From positions 1 to 14,138 of the forward strand of contig DLIO01000024.1 in the NCBI GenBank assembly GCA_002483765.1: a stretch of DNA of 14,138 nt, in the 5' to 3' direction. This DNA comes from Lentisphaeria bacterium UBA7640. Lineage in GTDB: Bacteria > Verrucomicrobiota > Lentisphaeria > Victivallales > Victivallaceae. Below, one piece after another: positions 8,504 to 14,138 of this stretch (position 1 is the stretch's first letter; the number at the start of each line of letters is the position of its first letter). The position numbers and the translations under genes were made by a program. The notes beneath the pieces are model-generated. The model saw only the letters and a list, made by a program, of their open reading frames with translations, searched no databases and was not told where the DNA came from.

Positions 8504-8531
8504 ATTATACAGTATTTCTCCGAAATTGCAA
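8504..8531 (-). promoter_or_regulatory. Promoter of the unit 1 small RNA
   Basis: On the minus strand, -35 TTGCAA (8531-8526), 16 bases, then a perfect -10 TATAAT (8509-8504), seven bases before the presumed start. The geometry is identical to that of the second copy at 8624-8651, although the -35 and spacer sequences differ. Confidence 0.5.
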
Positions 8532-8551
8532 TGAAACATATTAATCGGAGC

Positions 8552-8617
8552 AAAAATAAAAAGCGGTCACAACGCCAGGACCACTAGGGCTCACTCGTAA
8601 CGTCATAACCGCTTAAC
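8552..8617 (-). ncRNA. Candidate small RNA gene, upstream tandem copy (unit 2)
   Basis: This is a near copy of unit 1 with a period of about 121 bases: the blocks 8441-8517 and 8562-8637 differ by only about three substitutions and one deleted base. The 14-bp outer helix (8614-8601 with 8574-8561) and the -10 box are unchanged; every change in the transcript body falls in the inner hairpin. That hairpin still forms, but weaker: AG/CU, one G-C pair and GCC/GGU with two bulged bases. The tail is UUUUUAUUUUU. The predicted RNA is about 62-66 nt. It could be a trans-acting sRNA, an antisense-type regulator or a structured RNA of an unknown element; nothing in the window decides this. Confidence 0.58.
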
Positions 8618-8623
8618 AAACAC

Positions 8624-8651
8624 ATTATACAGTATTTTTTTAAAATGTCAA
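8624..8651 (-). promoter_or_regulatory. Consensus sigma-70 promoter of the unit 2 small RNA
   Basis: On the minus strand, perfect -35 TTGACA (8651-8646), a 16-base spacer and perfect -10 TATAAT (8629-8624). The likely start is the G at about 8617. It is the strongest promoter-like sequence in the window, and it faces away from the lacI operon, towards the restriction gene. No coding sequence follows, which supports an RNA product. Confidence 0.68.
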
Positions 8652-8747
8652 GAAAATCAGCACCGGTGATATGGCTGGTCAAACCCTTCTGCAAAGGACT
8701 CATTAAGGTTTTTGTCTACCTATTATTTAGTCGTAAATATAATTTCT

Positions 8748-8792
8748 AATTCACGAGCGCATAATGCGCGAGCTAATTCTAGACCGCAGTTA
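8748..8792 (+). repeat. GC-rich palindromic element, copy 2
   Basis: AATT-flanked palindrome with the same GCGCATAATGCGC core as the copy at 3952-3996, followed by a related AGACCGCAGTTA tail in the same orientation. The outer arms are less symmetric here (11 of 15 pairs). The two copies bracket the trmO, restriction gene and small RNA block. It lies in the gene-free stretch 8652-9164, which also holds the hairpin at 8851-8902, repeat debris and the lacI control region. Confidence 0.68.
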
Positions 8793-8836
8793 AGGAGCAA
8801 TAACAGTGGAGAGTTGGGGGATTGGAGAATGGGGAA

Positions 8837-9050
8837 TTAACCACAAAAAACAATAGAGTAAGCTCAGGGTTGCAATAGCGCAGCCCTAGGCTTACTCTAT
8901 TGGCATTCGCGACATTCGTGGGTAAAAAGCTTTTTTCTTTTCCCGTGACTTTCTGTATTTTTCGTGGTTAAATATCCCCGCTTCCCTTTTTCCTTTTGTG
9001 GCTTTTGTGTTTTTTGTATTCACCATGTCGAATGACGTGCCGTGGTTAAT
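8837..9050. repeat. Repeat cluster of 'ttaaccac / gtggttaa' units around a hairpin
   Basis: A forward unit (TTAACCACAAAAAA, 8837-8850) lies left of the hairpin. Reverse-oriented units lie to its right: ATTCGTGGGTAA near 8915-8926, TTTTCGTGGTTAA near 8959-8971, and GTGGTTAA at 9042-9049. A minus-strand open frame across this DNA (9074-8892) translates to repetitive NTKNTKATKGK and NHEKYRKSREKKK and is a translation of the repeat, not a protein. No other coding signal is present. Confidence 0.72.
8851..8902. repeat. Long near-perfect hairpin, miniature-element-like
   Basis: Two 23-base arms (8851-8873 and 8880-8902) flank a 6-base loop. They match at 20 of 23 positions, and two of the three exceptions become G-U pairs in plus-strand RNA. 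The arms start CAATAGAGTAAGC and end GCTTACTCTATTG. There is no adjacent T-tract, so it is not a typical terminator. The long inverted arms placed inside a repeat cluster suggest a small mobile or repetitive palindrome. I do not see a convincing target-site duplication. Confidence 0.7.
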
Positions 9051-9131
9051 TTTTTTGTAGCCTTGCGAAAGCATTTACTCATTGTTGTTATTTTAATTTG
9101 CTTTTTATCATATATGCTGTAGTTTAGTGGT

Positions 9132-9149
9132 TGCGTAAACGATTACACA
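9132..9149. promoter_or_regulatory. LacI-family operator in front of the lacI-type gene
   Basis: TGCGTAAAC-GATTACACA is an 18-bp palindrome centred on CG with seven of nine half-site pairs matching. This is the typical form of operators bound by LacI/GalR-family repressors. It ends 15 bases before the regulator's ATG. A weak promoter, TTGCTT (9098-9103), 16 bases, TAGTTT (9120-9125), would start transcription next to it. The arrangement predicts autorepression of the whole operon, relieved by a sugar ligand. Confidence 0.55.
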
Positions 9150-9164
9150 AATAGGATATTTTAT

Positions 9165-10163
9165 ATGTTTAACCAGCGACGGATAACTATTACTGAATTT
9201 GCGGAGCGGGTCGGGGTTTCGACGGCGACGGTTTCGCGCGCATTCAGCGATAAAGGGCGTATCAGCGATAAGACGCGGGAACGTATCCTTAAAAAAGCAG
9301 TTGAACACGGTTACCGGCCAAATGTTCATGCCCGCAATCTTATTGCGCGGCGCAGTGACACCATTGCGTTGTTTTATCCCGAATTGCGTGGTGAAGAACC
9401 CGATTATTTTCTAGCAGAAATCATGCTTGGTATCAATCGCAGTTTGTTGCCTTTGCACAAAACCTTACAAATTCATCCTTTTGATCGTGATTCTGACGCC
9501 AAGGCGATGAATAAATATCTGGATTTGTTGCTGGATGGCAGTTTTGCCGGGATTATTGTTCTCGGCGAAACCATTGGTTCAAAAGTATTAGTGGAACTCT
9601 GTCGCTGTAACGCTATTCCGTGTGTTGGCATCGGGCCAGCGCCGGCTCCCGAACACAATGCCGTTTACTTTGACAACGAATTGGGGGCATTCTTGGCGGG
9701 AAAATATTTCAAGGATACTGGGCGGCGTTATCCGGCGTTTATCGCTGGTTTTGGCGATCTTGGCAAAATTCGTGGGTTTAAACGTGGTTCCACAGGTTGC
9801 GCTGAAGAACCGTTGATTATTGACGGCGGCTACAGTTTTCGGCACGGCACGCTGGCGTATGAACGCATTGCCCGAGATTGTCCACAGGTGGATTGCGCGT
9901 TATGCGCGAATGATGTGTTGGCAATCGGTTTTATGAAAGCGGCTCTTGACGACGGCAAACGCATTCCGCAGGATATCGCGGTGATCGGTTTTGACGATAT
10001 TAGTCTGGCGCGTTACTTCAATCCGTCATTATCGTCTATCGCTCTGAATTTATATGAAATTGGTGAAAAATCGGTGCAGATTATGCAACGAATATTGAAT
10101 GGTGAATTATCAATCGTATCAGAACGCGTCGAGTGCGATCTGATTTTAAGACAATCAAGTTAG
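9165..10163 (+). CDS. LacI/GalR family transcriptional regulator of the hexosamine operon
   Basis: This 332-residue protein has the standard LacI layout. The N-terminal helix-turn-helix is ITITEFAERVGVSTATVSRAF (7-27; recognition helix about 18-26). A hinge region follows, YRPNVHARNLIARRSDT, and then a periplasmic-binding-protein-like ligand domain from about residue 66 (IALFYPEL). Typical C-terminal motifs are CALCANDVLAIGFMKAA and IAVIGFDDISLARYFNPSLSSI. A predicted operator overlaps its promoter region, and the genes for sugar-nucleotide metabolism follow on the same strand, so it most likely represses this operon until a hexosamine, galactoside or phosphorylated derivative binds. AGGA lies eight bases before the ATG. 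The next gene starts 15 bases after its stop, so regulator and enzymes share a transcript. The ligand cannot be read from sequence. Confidence 0.9.
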   Translation: MFNQRRITITEFAERVGVSTATVSRAFSDKGRISDKTRERILKKAVEHGYRPNVHARNLIARRSDTIALFYPELRGEEPDYFLAEIMLGINRSLLPLHKTLQIHPFDRDSDAKAMNKYLDLLLDGSFAGIIVLGETIGSKVLVELCRCNAIPCVGIGPAPAPEHNAVYFDNELGAFLAGKYFKDTGRRYPAFIAGFGDLGKIRGFKRGSTGCAEEPLIIDGGYSFRHGTLAYERIARDCPQVDCALCANDVLAIGFMKAALDDGKRIPQDIAVIGFDDISLARYFNPSLSSIALNLYEIGEKSVQIMQRILNGELSIVSERVECDLILRQSS

Positions 10164-10178
10164 AGGAGAATTATAGTT

Positions 10179-11087
10179 ATGAAACCGACATTGTTAGTAT
10201 TGGCAGCTGGTATGGGCAGTCGTTACGGCGGACTAAAACAGCTTGACCAAATTGGGCCGAATGGCGAAACGATTATTGATTATTCAGTTTTTGACGCGAT
10301 CCGTGCGGGTTTTGGCAAAGCGGTCTTTGTGATCCGCCATGAATTTGAGAATGAATTCAAAGAAGCTATCGGCAGCCGTTACGCGGGTAAAATTGAAGTG
10401 GATTACGCTTTTCAGGAGCTAGGGGATTTGCCGACTGGTTTTGAGATTCCAGAGGGGCGCTCCAAGCCCTGGGGAACTGGGCACGCCATCCGCGCGGCGC
10501 GTAATTTGATTAAAGAACCGTTTGCCGCCATTAACGGCGACGATTTTTATGGCCGCAATAGTTTTGAACTGCTGGCGAAATACCTCAATAATGCTAAAGA
10601 TGGCGATAAAGCGGATTATTCGATGTGTGGTTTTATTCTGCGCAATGTGTTATCGGACAACGGTTCAGTATCGCGTGGGATTTGTGCTATCGACGATGCT
10701 AAAAATTTGAAAACTGTCGTTGAAAATACAGTAATTGAAAAATCAGGCGTGGGCGCGGCGGTCAGCACAATGAAAGACGGTTCAAAAGTTAAATTGAGCG
10801 GCGATGAAGTCGCGTCAATGAACATGTGGGGTTTTACTCCATCAATCTTTACTCACCTTGAAACCTTGTTCGCGGAATTCCTCAAAACTCAAGGGAACGA
10901 GATGAAATCGGAATTTTTTATTCCATCAGTTGTTGATCATTTGATTCAGAAAAATCAGGCGACAGTCAAGGTTATGGTCAGTTCTGATTCATGGTTTGGC
11001 ATTACCTATCGAGAAGATAAGGAATATGTCGTTGACAGCATTCGCGAATTAATTAAAAACGGGGTTTATCCCGAAAAATTGTTTTAA
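10179..11087 (+). CDS. Sugar-1-phosphate nucleotidyltransferase (probably UTP:HexNAc-1-phosphate uridylyltransferase)
   Basis: This 302-residue protein is a GT-A-fold nucleotidyltransferase. LAAGMGSRYGGLKQ (8-21) is the nucleotide-binding signature, with Gly-rich loop, Arg and the catalytic-loop Lys. PWGTGHA (97-103) contacts base and sugar, and NGDDFYG (119-125) carries the metal-binding Asp. It has no left-handed beta-helix acyltransferase domain, so it is not GlmU. Its length is in the range of GalU/RmlA-type enzymes. Its position directly before a NahK-like kinase indicates that it converts the kinase product (HexNAc- or Hex-1-phosphate) and UTP into the UDP-sugar, replacing a GalT-type exchange. 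AGAGGAG overlaps the end of lacI and lies about nine bases before the ATG. The kinase gene starts nine bases after its stop. UTP specificity is inferred from context. Confidence 0.82.
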   Translation: MKPTLLVLAAGMGSRYGGLKQLDQIGPNGETIIDYSVFDAIRAGFGKAVFVIRHEFENEFKEAIGSRYAGKIEVDYAFQELGDLPTGFEIPEGRSKPWGTGHAIRAARNLIKEPFAAINGDDFYGRNSFELLAKYLNNAKDGDKADYSMCGFILRNVLSDNGSVSRGICAIDDAKNLKTVVENTVIEKSGVGAAVSTMKDGSKVKLSGDEVASMNMWGFTPSIFTHLETLFAEFLKTQGNEMKSEFFIPSVVDHLIQKNQATVKVMVSSDSWFGITYREDKEYVVDSIRELIKNGVYPEKLF

Positions 11088-11096
11088 GGAGTTAAA

Positions 11097-12188
11097 ATGA
11101 GTATTGTTAATAATTTACACAATGATTTTGTTATGTATGGTGATTTTATCAGCGCGGTGCCTTATGGTTCTGGACATATCAATGACACTTACAAAGTGAC
11201 TATGAGTCAATCTGGAACTATCGTTAATTATATCTATCAACGTATCAATAATAATATTTTTAAGAACGTCGAAAACCTAATGGATAATATCCGGCGGGTG
11301 ACTGAACATCTTGGCCAAAAGATCGCCGGCACCGAAGATGCCAGTCGTCGGGCATTAGAGGTTATTCCATCGCGTGACGGAAAGCCGTTCGTGATTGACG
11401 CTGAGGGTAAATATTGGCGTGCCTATCTGTTTATCGAGAAAGCGCAAACTTATGATGTAATCAAAAATGAGGATCAAGCTTATCAAGCAGCGTATGCGTT
11501 TGGTGTTTTTCAAAACGCGCTTGCAGATATGCCGGGAGAACGTCTTTTTGAAACTATTCCAGATTTTCATGATACTCCGCAACGCCTCAAAGTGCTTGAG
11601 GAAGCGATAAAAAATGACGTCAAGGGACGCGTTCGCGACGTCCAAGCTGAGATCGATTTTGTCATGGCGCGCAAGGATGAAGTTGGAAAACTGATCGACC
11701 TGAATGCGGCTGGCGCAATTCCTGAACGTATTACCCATAACGACACTAAATTGAACAACGTGATGATTGACGATGTCACTGGCAAAGGCGTTTGTGTCAT
11801 TGATCTTGACACTGTTATGCCCGGCTTGGTGCATTACGATTTCGGCGACATGGTGCGAACCAGTACTAGTCCGGCGTTGGAGGATGAAAAAGATCTGTCC
11901 AAAGTCTTTATGCAGTTTAATATGTTTGAAGCGCTTTTGCGTGGTTATCTGAAATCCGCCGGTGGATTTTTGACTCCGGTCGAACGTGAAAACCTGCCGT
12001 TCAGCGGGAAACTGATTACGCTCGAAATTGGGATACGGTTTTTAACCGATTATCTTTCTGGCGACGTTTATTTCAAGATTCATCGTCCTGAACACAATCT
12101 TGATCGTTGCCGGACTCAATTTAAATTGGTTTCGTCGATTGAAGAACAGATGCCACAGATGTTAGAACTTTTGAACAGTATAAAATAA
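11097..12188 (+). CDS. N-acetylhexosamine 1-kinase-like phosphotransferase (NahK/LnpB type, APH fold)
   Basis: This 363-residue protein matches the length of Bifidobacterium NahK (about 359). It has the aminoglycoside-phosphotransferase fold. GSGHINDTY (24-32) forms the nucleotide loop and YIYQRINNNIFKN (45-57) supplies the lysine region. HNDTKLNNVMID (214-225) is the catalytic loop with Asp216 as base, and VIDLDTVMPGLVHYDFGDMV (234-253) is the metal-binding segment. Family members phosphorylate the anomeric OH of GlcNAc, GalNAc or related sugars with ATP, in the cytosol. Flanked by a nucleotidyltransferase and a UDP-sugar epimerase, it fits the first step of a salvage or lacto-N-biose/galacto-N-biose-type route. 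GGAG lies a few bases before the ATG, and the epimerase follows 13 bases after its stop. The preferred sugar is inferred. Confidence 0.83.
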   Translation: MSIVNNLHNDFVMYGDFISAVPYGSGHINDTYKVTMSQSGTIVNYIYQRINNNIFKNVENLMDNIRRVTEHLGQKIAGTEDASRRALEVIPSRDGKPFVIDAEGKYWRAYLFIEKAQTYDVIKNEDQAYQAAYAFGVFQNALADMPGERLFETIPDFHDTPQRLKVLEEAIKNDVKGRVRDVQAEIDFVMARKDEVGKLIDLNAAGAIPERITHNDTKLNNVMIDDVTGKGVCVIDLDTVMPGLVHYDFGDMVRTSTSPALEDEKDLSKVFMQFNMFEALLRGYLKSAGGFLTPVERENLPFSGKLITLEIGIRFLTDYLSGDVYFKIHRPEHNLDRCRTQFKLVSSIEEQMPQMLELLNSIK

Positions 12189-12201
12189 AGGATTTAAAAT
12201 T

Positions 12202-13110
12202 ATGAGAGTATTAATTACCGGCGGATCAGGTTTTATTGGCAGTCATTTGGCTGAGCATTTCCAGGGCAAAGCCGAGGTTCGGGTTCTGGATAATCTACGT
12301 TCAGGACATCGCAAAAATCTCGATGGTTTGAAAGTGGAATTTATCGAAGGCGACATCTGTGATCGCGAAACTGTAAAAAAGGCAATGGTTGGCGTTGATT
12401 ATGTGTTTCATCTCGCGGCAATGATCAGCGTGCCGGAATCGATGTTTAAACCGATAGAATGCGCGGAGATTAACGTCAAGGGTCTATTAATTGTGTTGGA
12501 AGAAGCGGCGGCAGCTGGAGTAAAAAAACTCTGTTTCAGCACCAGCGCGGCGATTTACGGTGATAATCCCGTTATGCCCAAACGCGAAGAGATGTTTCCC
12601 GAACCCAAAAGTCCTTACGCTATTACAAAGTTGGACGGCGAATATTATTGCGGAATGTTTACCGCGACCGGCAAACTACAAACTGCATGTTTGCGTTATT
12701 TTAACGTCTTTGGACCGCGTCAGGATCCGAAAAGTGCTTACGCCGCTGCGGTGCCGATTTTTATCAGCAAAGCAGTTGCTAATGAACCAATTACGGTTTA
12801 CGGTGATGGCGAACAAACTCGTGATTTTATCTATGTTAAAGATATCGTGGCTGCCAATGTTTTTATGGCGACTCACGAATATACTGGCGTATTCAACGTC
12901 GCTTACGGTGGCCGTATCACCATTAATAAATTGCTCGACACCATTAAAGATATTACAAAATCGAGTTCAGAAGTTCAATATCTGCCAGAAAGGGCAGGGG
13001 ATGTCAAGCATTCGATGGCGGCGGTTGATAAACTTAACGCGACCGGTTTTAAACCACAGAGCGATTTCGCGTCAGGATTAGCCGATACTATCGAATATTT
13101 CAGAAAGTAG
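12202..13110 (+). CDS. NAD-dependent UDP-sugar 4-epimerase, probably UDP-GlcNAc/UDP-GalNAc type
   Basis: This 302-residue extended SDR has TGGSGFIG (6-13) for NAD binding. The catalytic Ser115 lies in STSAAIYG (113-120), and Tyr139/Lys143 in YAITK. RYFNVFGPRQDP (165-176) and VYGDGEQTRDFIYVKD (199-214) are epimerase family motifs. The downstream motif reads GDVKHSMA (266-273): by alignment Ser271 occupies the place of the gating Tyr299 of E. coli GalE and of Ser306 in WbpP, which uses N-acetylated UDP-hexoses. A small residue here opens the pocket to an N-acetyl group. The enzyme would interconvert UDP-GlcNAc and UDP-GalNAc (and possibly UDP-Glc/UDP-Gal), cycling the product of the kinase and nucleotidyltransferase before it. 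AAAGGA lies upstream of the ATG. It is shorter than E. coli GalE (338) but normal for this short branch. Confidence 0.85.
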   Translation: MRVLITGGSGFIGSHLAEHFQGKAEVRVLDNLRSGHRKNLDGLKVEFIEGDICDRETVKKAMVGVDYVFHLAAMISVPESMFKPIECAEINVKGLLIVLEEAAAAGVKKLCFSTSAAIYGDNPVMPKREEMFPEPKSPYAITKLDGEYYCGMFTATGKLQTACLRYFNVFGPRQDPKSAYAAAVPIFISKAVANEPITVYGDGEQTRDFIYVKDIVAANVFMATHEYTGVFNVAYGGRITINKLLDTIKDITKSSSEVQYLPERAGDVKHSMAAVDKLNATGFKPQSDFASGLADTIEYFRK

Positions 13111-13135
13111 TACCACGACCTTTTATAAAATTGAT

Positions 13136-13164
13136 TTGCAAGAAACTGAAAACCAGTGTATTTT
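13136..13164 (+). promoter_or_regulatory. Possible secondary promoter before nagB
   Basis: TTGCAA (13136-13141), 17 bases, then TATTTT (13159-13164) in the 99-base gap between the epimerase gene and nagB. The gap is much longer than the 9-15 bases separating the other operon genes, which supports some independent expression. The match is weak. Confidence 0.35.
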
Positions 13165-13209
13165 TAGATTATCATATCAACAAACATTAATCTTAAGGAG
13201 AACAGAATA

Positions 13210-13992
13210 ATGGAAGTAATCATTCGCCCAACAACAGAAGACGCAACTGAATTAGTTGCTCAACTAATCGCCGATAAAATCAAAGCCAAGCCATCATTGT
13301 GCATGGGACTTGCGACCGGCAGCACAATGGAAAGCGTTTACGCGAAACTCGTAAAACGCCATAAAGCTGGTTTGGATTTTTCTTTAGTCCGCACCTACAA
13401 TCTTGATGAATATATCGGATTGGCACCAGAAAACCCCAATTCATATCGTCATTATATGAATGAACTTTTGTTCAAACATATTAATGTCGACATGCGTAAT
13501 ACTCATCTTCCTTGCGGTGTGGCCGATGATTTGCGGAAAGCATGCGAGTTATATGAAGAGAGCATTTGCCAGAATGGCGGCATTGATTTGCAATTGTTAG
13601 GTATTGGACGTTCCGGTCATATCGGGTTCAATGAACCACTCTCTTCGTTTCAATCGAGAACCCGCGAAAAATCACTGACTCCAACGACTATCGCGCAGAA
13701 TTCGCCATTGTTCGATCCACCAGAAAGCATGCCACGACGTGCGTTAACGATGGGCGTTAAAACGATTCTCGAATCTCGTCAAGCGATCATGCTGGTTACT
13801 GGCGCAGCCAAGGCCGATATTTTAGCCAAAGCCGTTGAAGGTCCAATGACCTCAATGATCTCAGCAACCGCGTTGCAAATGCATCCAAACTGCATTGTAG
13901 TCGCTGATGAAGCCGCAGCTGAAAAACTAGAAGCTCGCGATTATTACAACTGGATATTCTATAACGAACCCAAGTGGGAAAATTATCGTTAA
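13210..13992 (+). CDS. nagB: Glucosamine-6-phosphate deaminase (NagB family)
   Basis: This 260-residue protein is close to E. coli NagB (266). The family converts glucosamine-6-phosphate to fructose-6-phosphate and ammonia. GLATGST (33-39) is the phosphate loop and TYNLDEY (62-68) holds Asp66, equivalent to the catalytic Asp72. GIGRSGHIGFNEP (131-143) holds His137 and Glu142, equivalent to His143 and Glu148. The position of E. coli Asp141 is Ser135 here. I recall RTGHIGFNEP-type variants in other NagB homologues, so this looks like a natural branch, not damage. Residues like Ser145/Ser146, Arg152 and Lys154 match the E. coli allosteric site for GlcNAc-6-phosphate. AAGGAG lies nine bases before the ATG. 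It lies 99 bases after the epimerase gene and ties the operon to amino-sugar catabolism. NagA is not in the window. Confidence 0.87.
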   Translation: MEVIIRPTTEDATELVAQLIADKIKAKPSLCMGLATGSTMESVYAKLVKRHKAGLDFSLVRTYNLDEYIGLAPENPNSYRHYMNELLFKHINVDMRNTHLPCGVADDLRKACELYEESICQNGGIDLQLLGIGRSGHIGFNEPLSSFQSRTREKSLTPTTIAQNSPLFDPPESMPRRALTMGVKTILESRQAIMLVTGAAKADILAKAVEGPMTSMISATALQMHPNCIVVADEAAAEKLEARDYYNWIFYNEPKWENYR

Positions 13993-14023
13993 AGAATCCG
14001 ACTTTTAAAAGTTTGAGACGAGA

Positions 14024-14063
14024 TCCCTGGAAATGCGGAGCCCTAGTTCTGCGTTCCCAGGGA
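14024..14063 (+). terminator. Hairpin after nagB, possible operon terminator
   Basis: Arms TCCCTGGAAATGCGG (14024-14038) and CTGCGTTCCCAGGGA (14049-14063) pair at 12 of 15 positions, plus two G-U pairs in plus-strand RNA. After AAAACC there is a run of six Ts. The run is not immediately next to the stem, so termination is plausible but not classical. The sequence also looks like a dispersed 'TCCCTGGGAACGC' palindrome. Reverse-oriented repeat debris follows to the window edge. Confidence 0.42.
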
Positions 14064-14114
14064 AAACCTTTTTTGTGTCTTTCGCGTTATCCGCGTTTTT
14101 TGCAGTTAGATTTC

Positions 14115-14138
14115 CCATTTTCCATTTTCCATTTTCCA
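14115..14138. repeat. Short tandem repeat (CCATTTT)n at the window edge
   Basis: Three perfect copies of the 7-mer CCATTTT plus a partial CCA run into the right edge, so the array may continue. No gene is visible beside it. Confidence 0.8.

Noticed and set aside
8431..8640. CRISPR array or plus-strand terminator for the restriction gene
   Set aside because: Only two long units with a ~44-base interval, so not a CRISPR. On the plus strand the helix has C-A mismatches and no T-tract follows it, so it does not fit a plus-strand terminator.
8892..9074. Minus-strand 60-residue open frame
   Set aside because: It is a translation of the degenerate repeat cluster (NTKNTKATKGK, NHEKYRKSREKKK) and of one hairpin arm, with no ribosome binding site or domain.
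11355..11834. 159-residue minus-strand frame inside the kinase gene
   Set aside because: The plus-strand frame carries the complete phosphotransferase motifs, so this is a shadow.

Overview
The window comes from a bacterium of moderate to low GC content with gene-sparse, repeat-rich intergenic DNA. Those spacers are full of short degenerate units such as 'TTAACCACGGA..ACACGGA' and 'CACGAATGGACACGAA'. I associate this junk-like repeat class with Lentisphaerota, Kiritimatiellota, Planctomycetota and similar environmental or gut bacteria. The LacI-controlled hexosamine operon fits such a glycan-degrading lifestyle. The phylum is an inference and no rRNA or other marker is present.

Layout: (1) 1-416, minus: start of a GT4-type glycosyltransferase cut by the window edge. 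(2) 722-2329, minus: a vSGLT-like sodium/sugar symporter lying between two ~125-bp direct repeats that are about 94% identical. (3) 2577-3431, minus: a DUF89 metal-dependent phosphatase. (4) 3432-4136: gene-free, repeat-filled spacer with a GC-rich palindromic element and a promoter. (5) 4137-8408, plus: trmO followed by a 1250-residue type IIG restriction-methylation protein. (6) 8431-8651, minus: two tandem, near-identical small RNA genes converging on the end of the restriction gene. Each has its own promoter and an RNA that folds back on itself and ends in a U-tract. I do not recognise the family, and this is the most notable item. (7) 8652-9164: another gene-free stretch with a second copy of the palindromic element, a 52-bp hairpin and repeat debris. 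(8) 9165-13992, plus: LacI regulator, sugar-phosphate nucleotidyltransferase, N-acetylhexosamine 1-kinase-like enzyme, UDP-sugar 4-epimerase and glucosamine-6-phosphate deaminase. (9) A hairpin and repeat debris close the window.

The last operon reads as a hexosamine pathway. The kinase makes HexNAc-1-phosphate, the nucleotidyltransferase makes UDP-HexNAc, and the epimerase interconverts the Glc and Gal forms; it has a serine where Tyr299 of E. coli GalE gates the pocket. NagB feeds glucosamine-6-phosphate into glycolysis. This resembles the lacto-N-biose/galacto-N-biose route without its GH112 phosphorylase or NagA, which would have to lie outside the window. The symporter upstream could import a sugar for the same metabolism, but it is not in the operon.

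Two modules, the symporter and trmO-restriction-sRNA, are each bracketed by same-orientation copies of a repeat, which suggests gain or loss by recombination between repeats.
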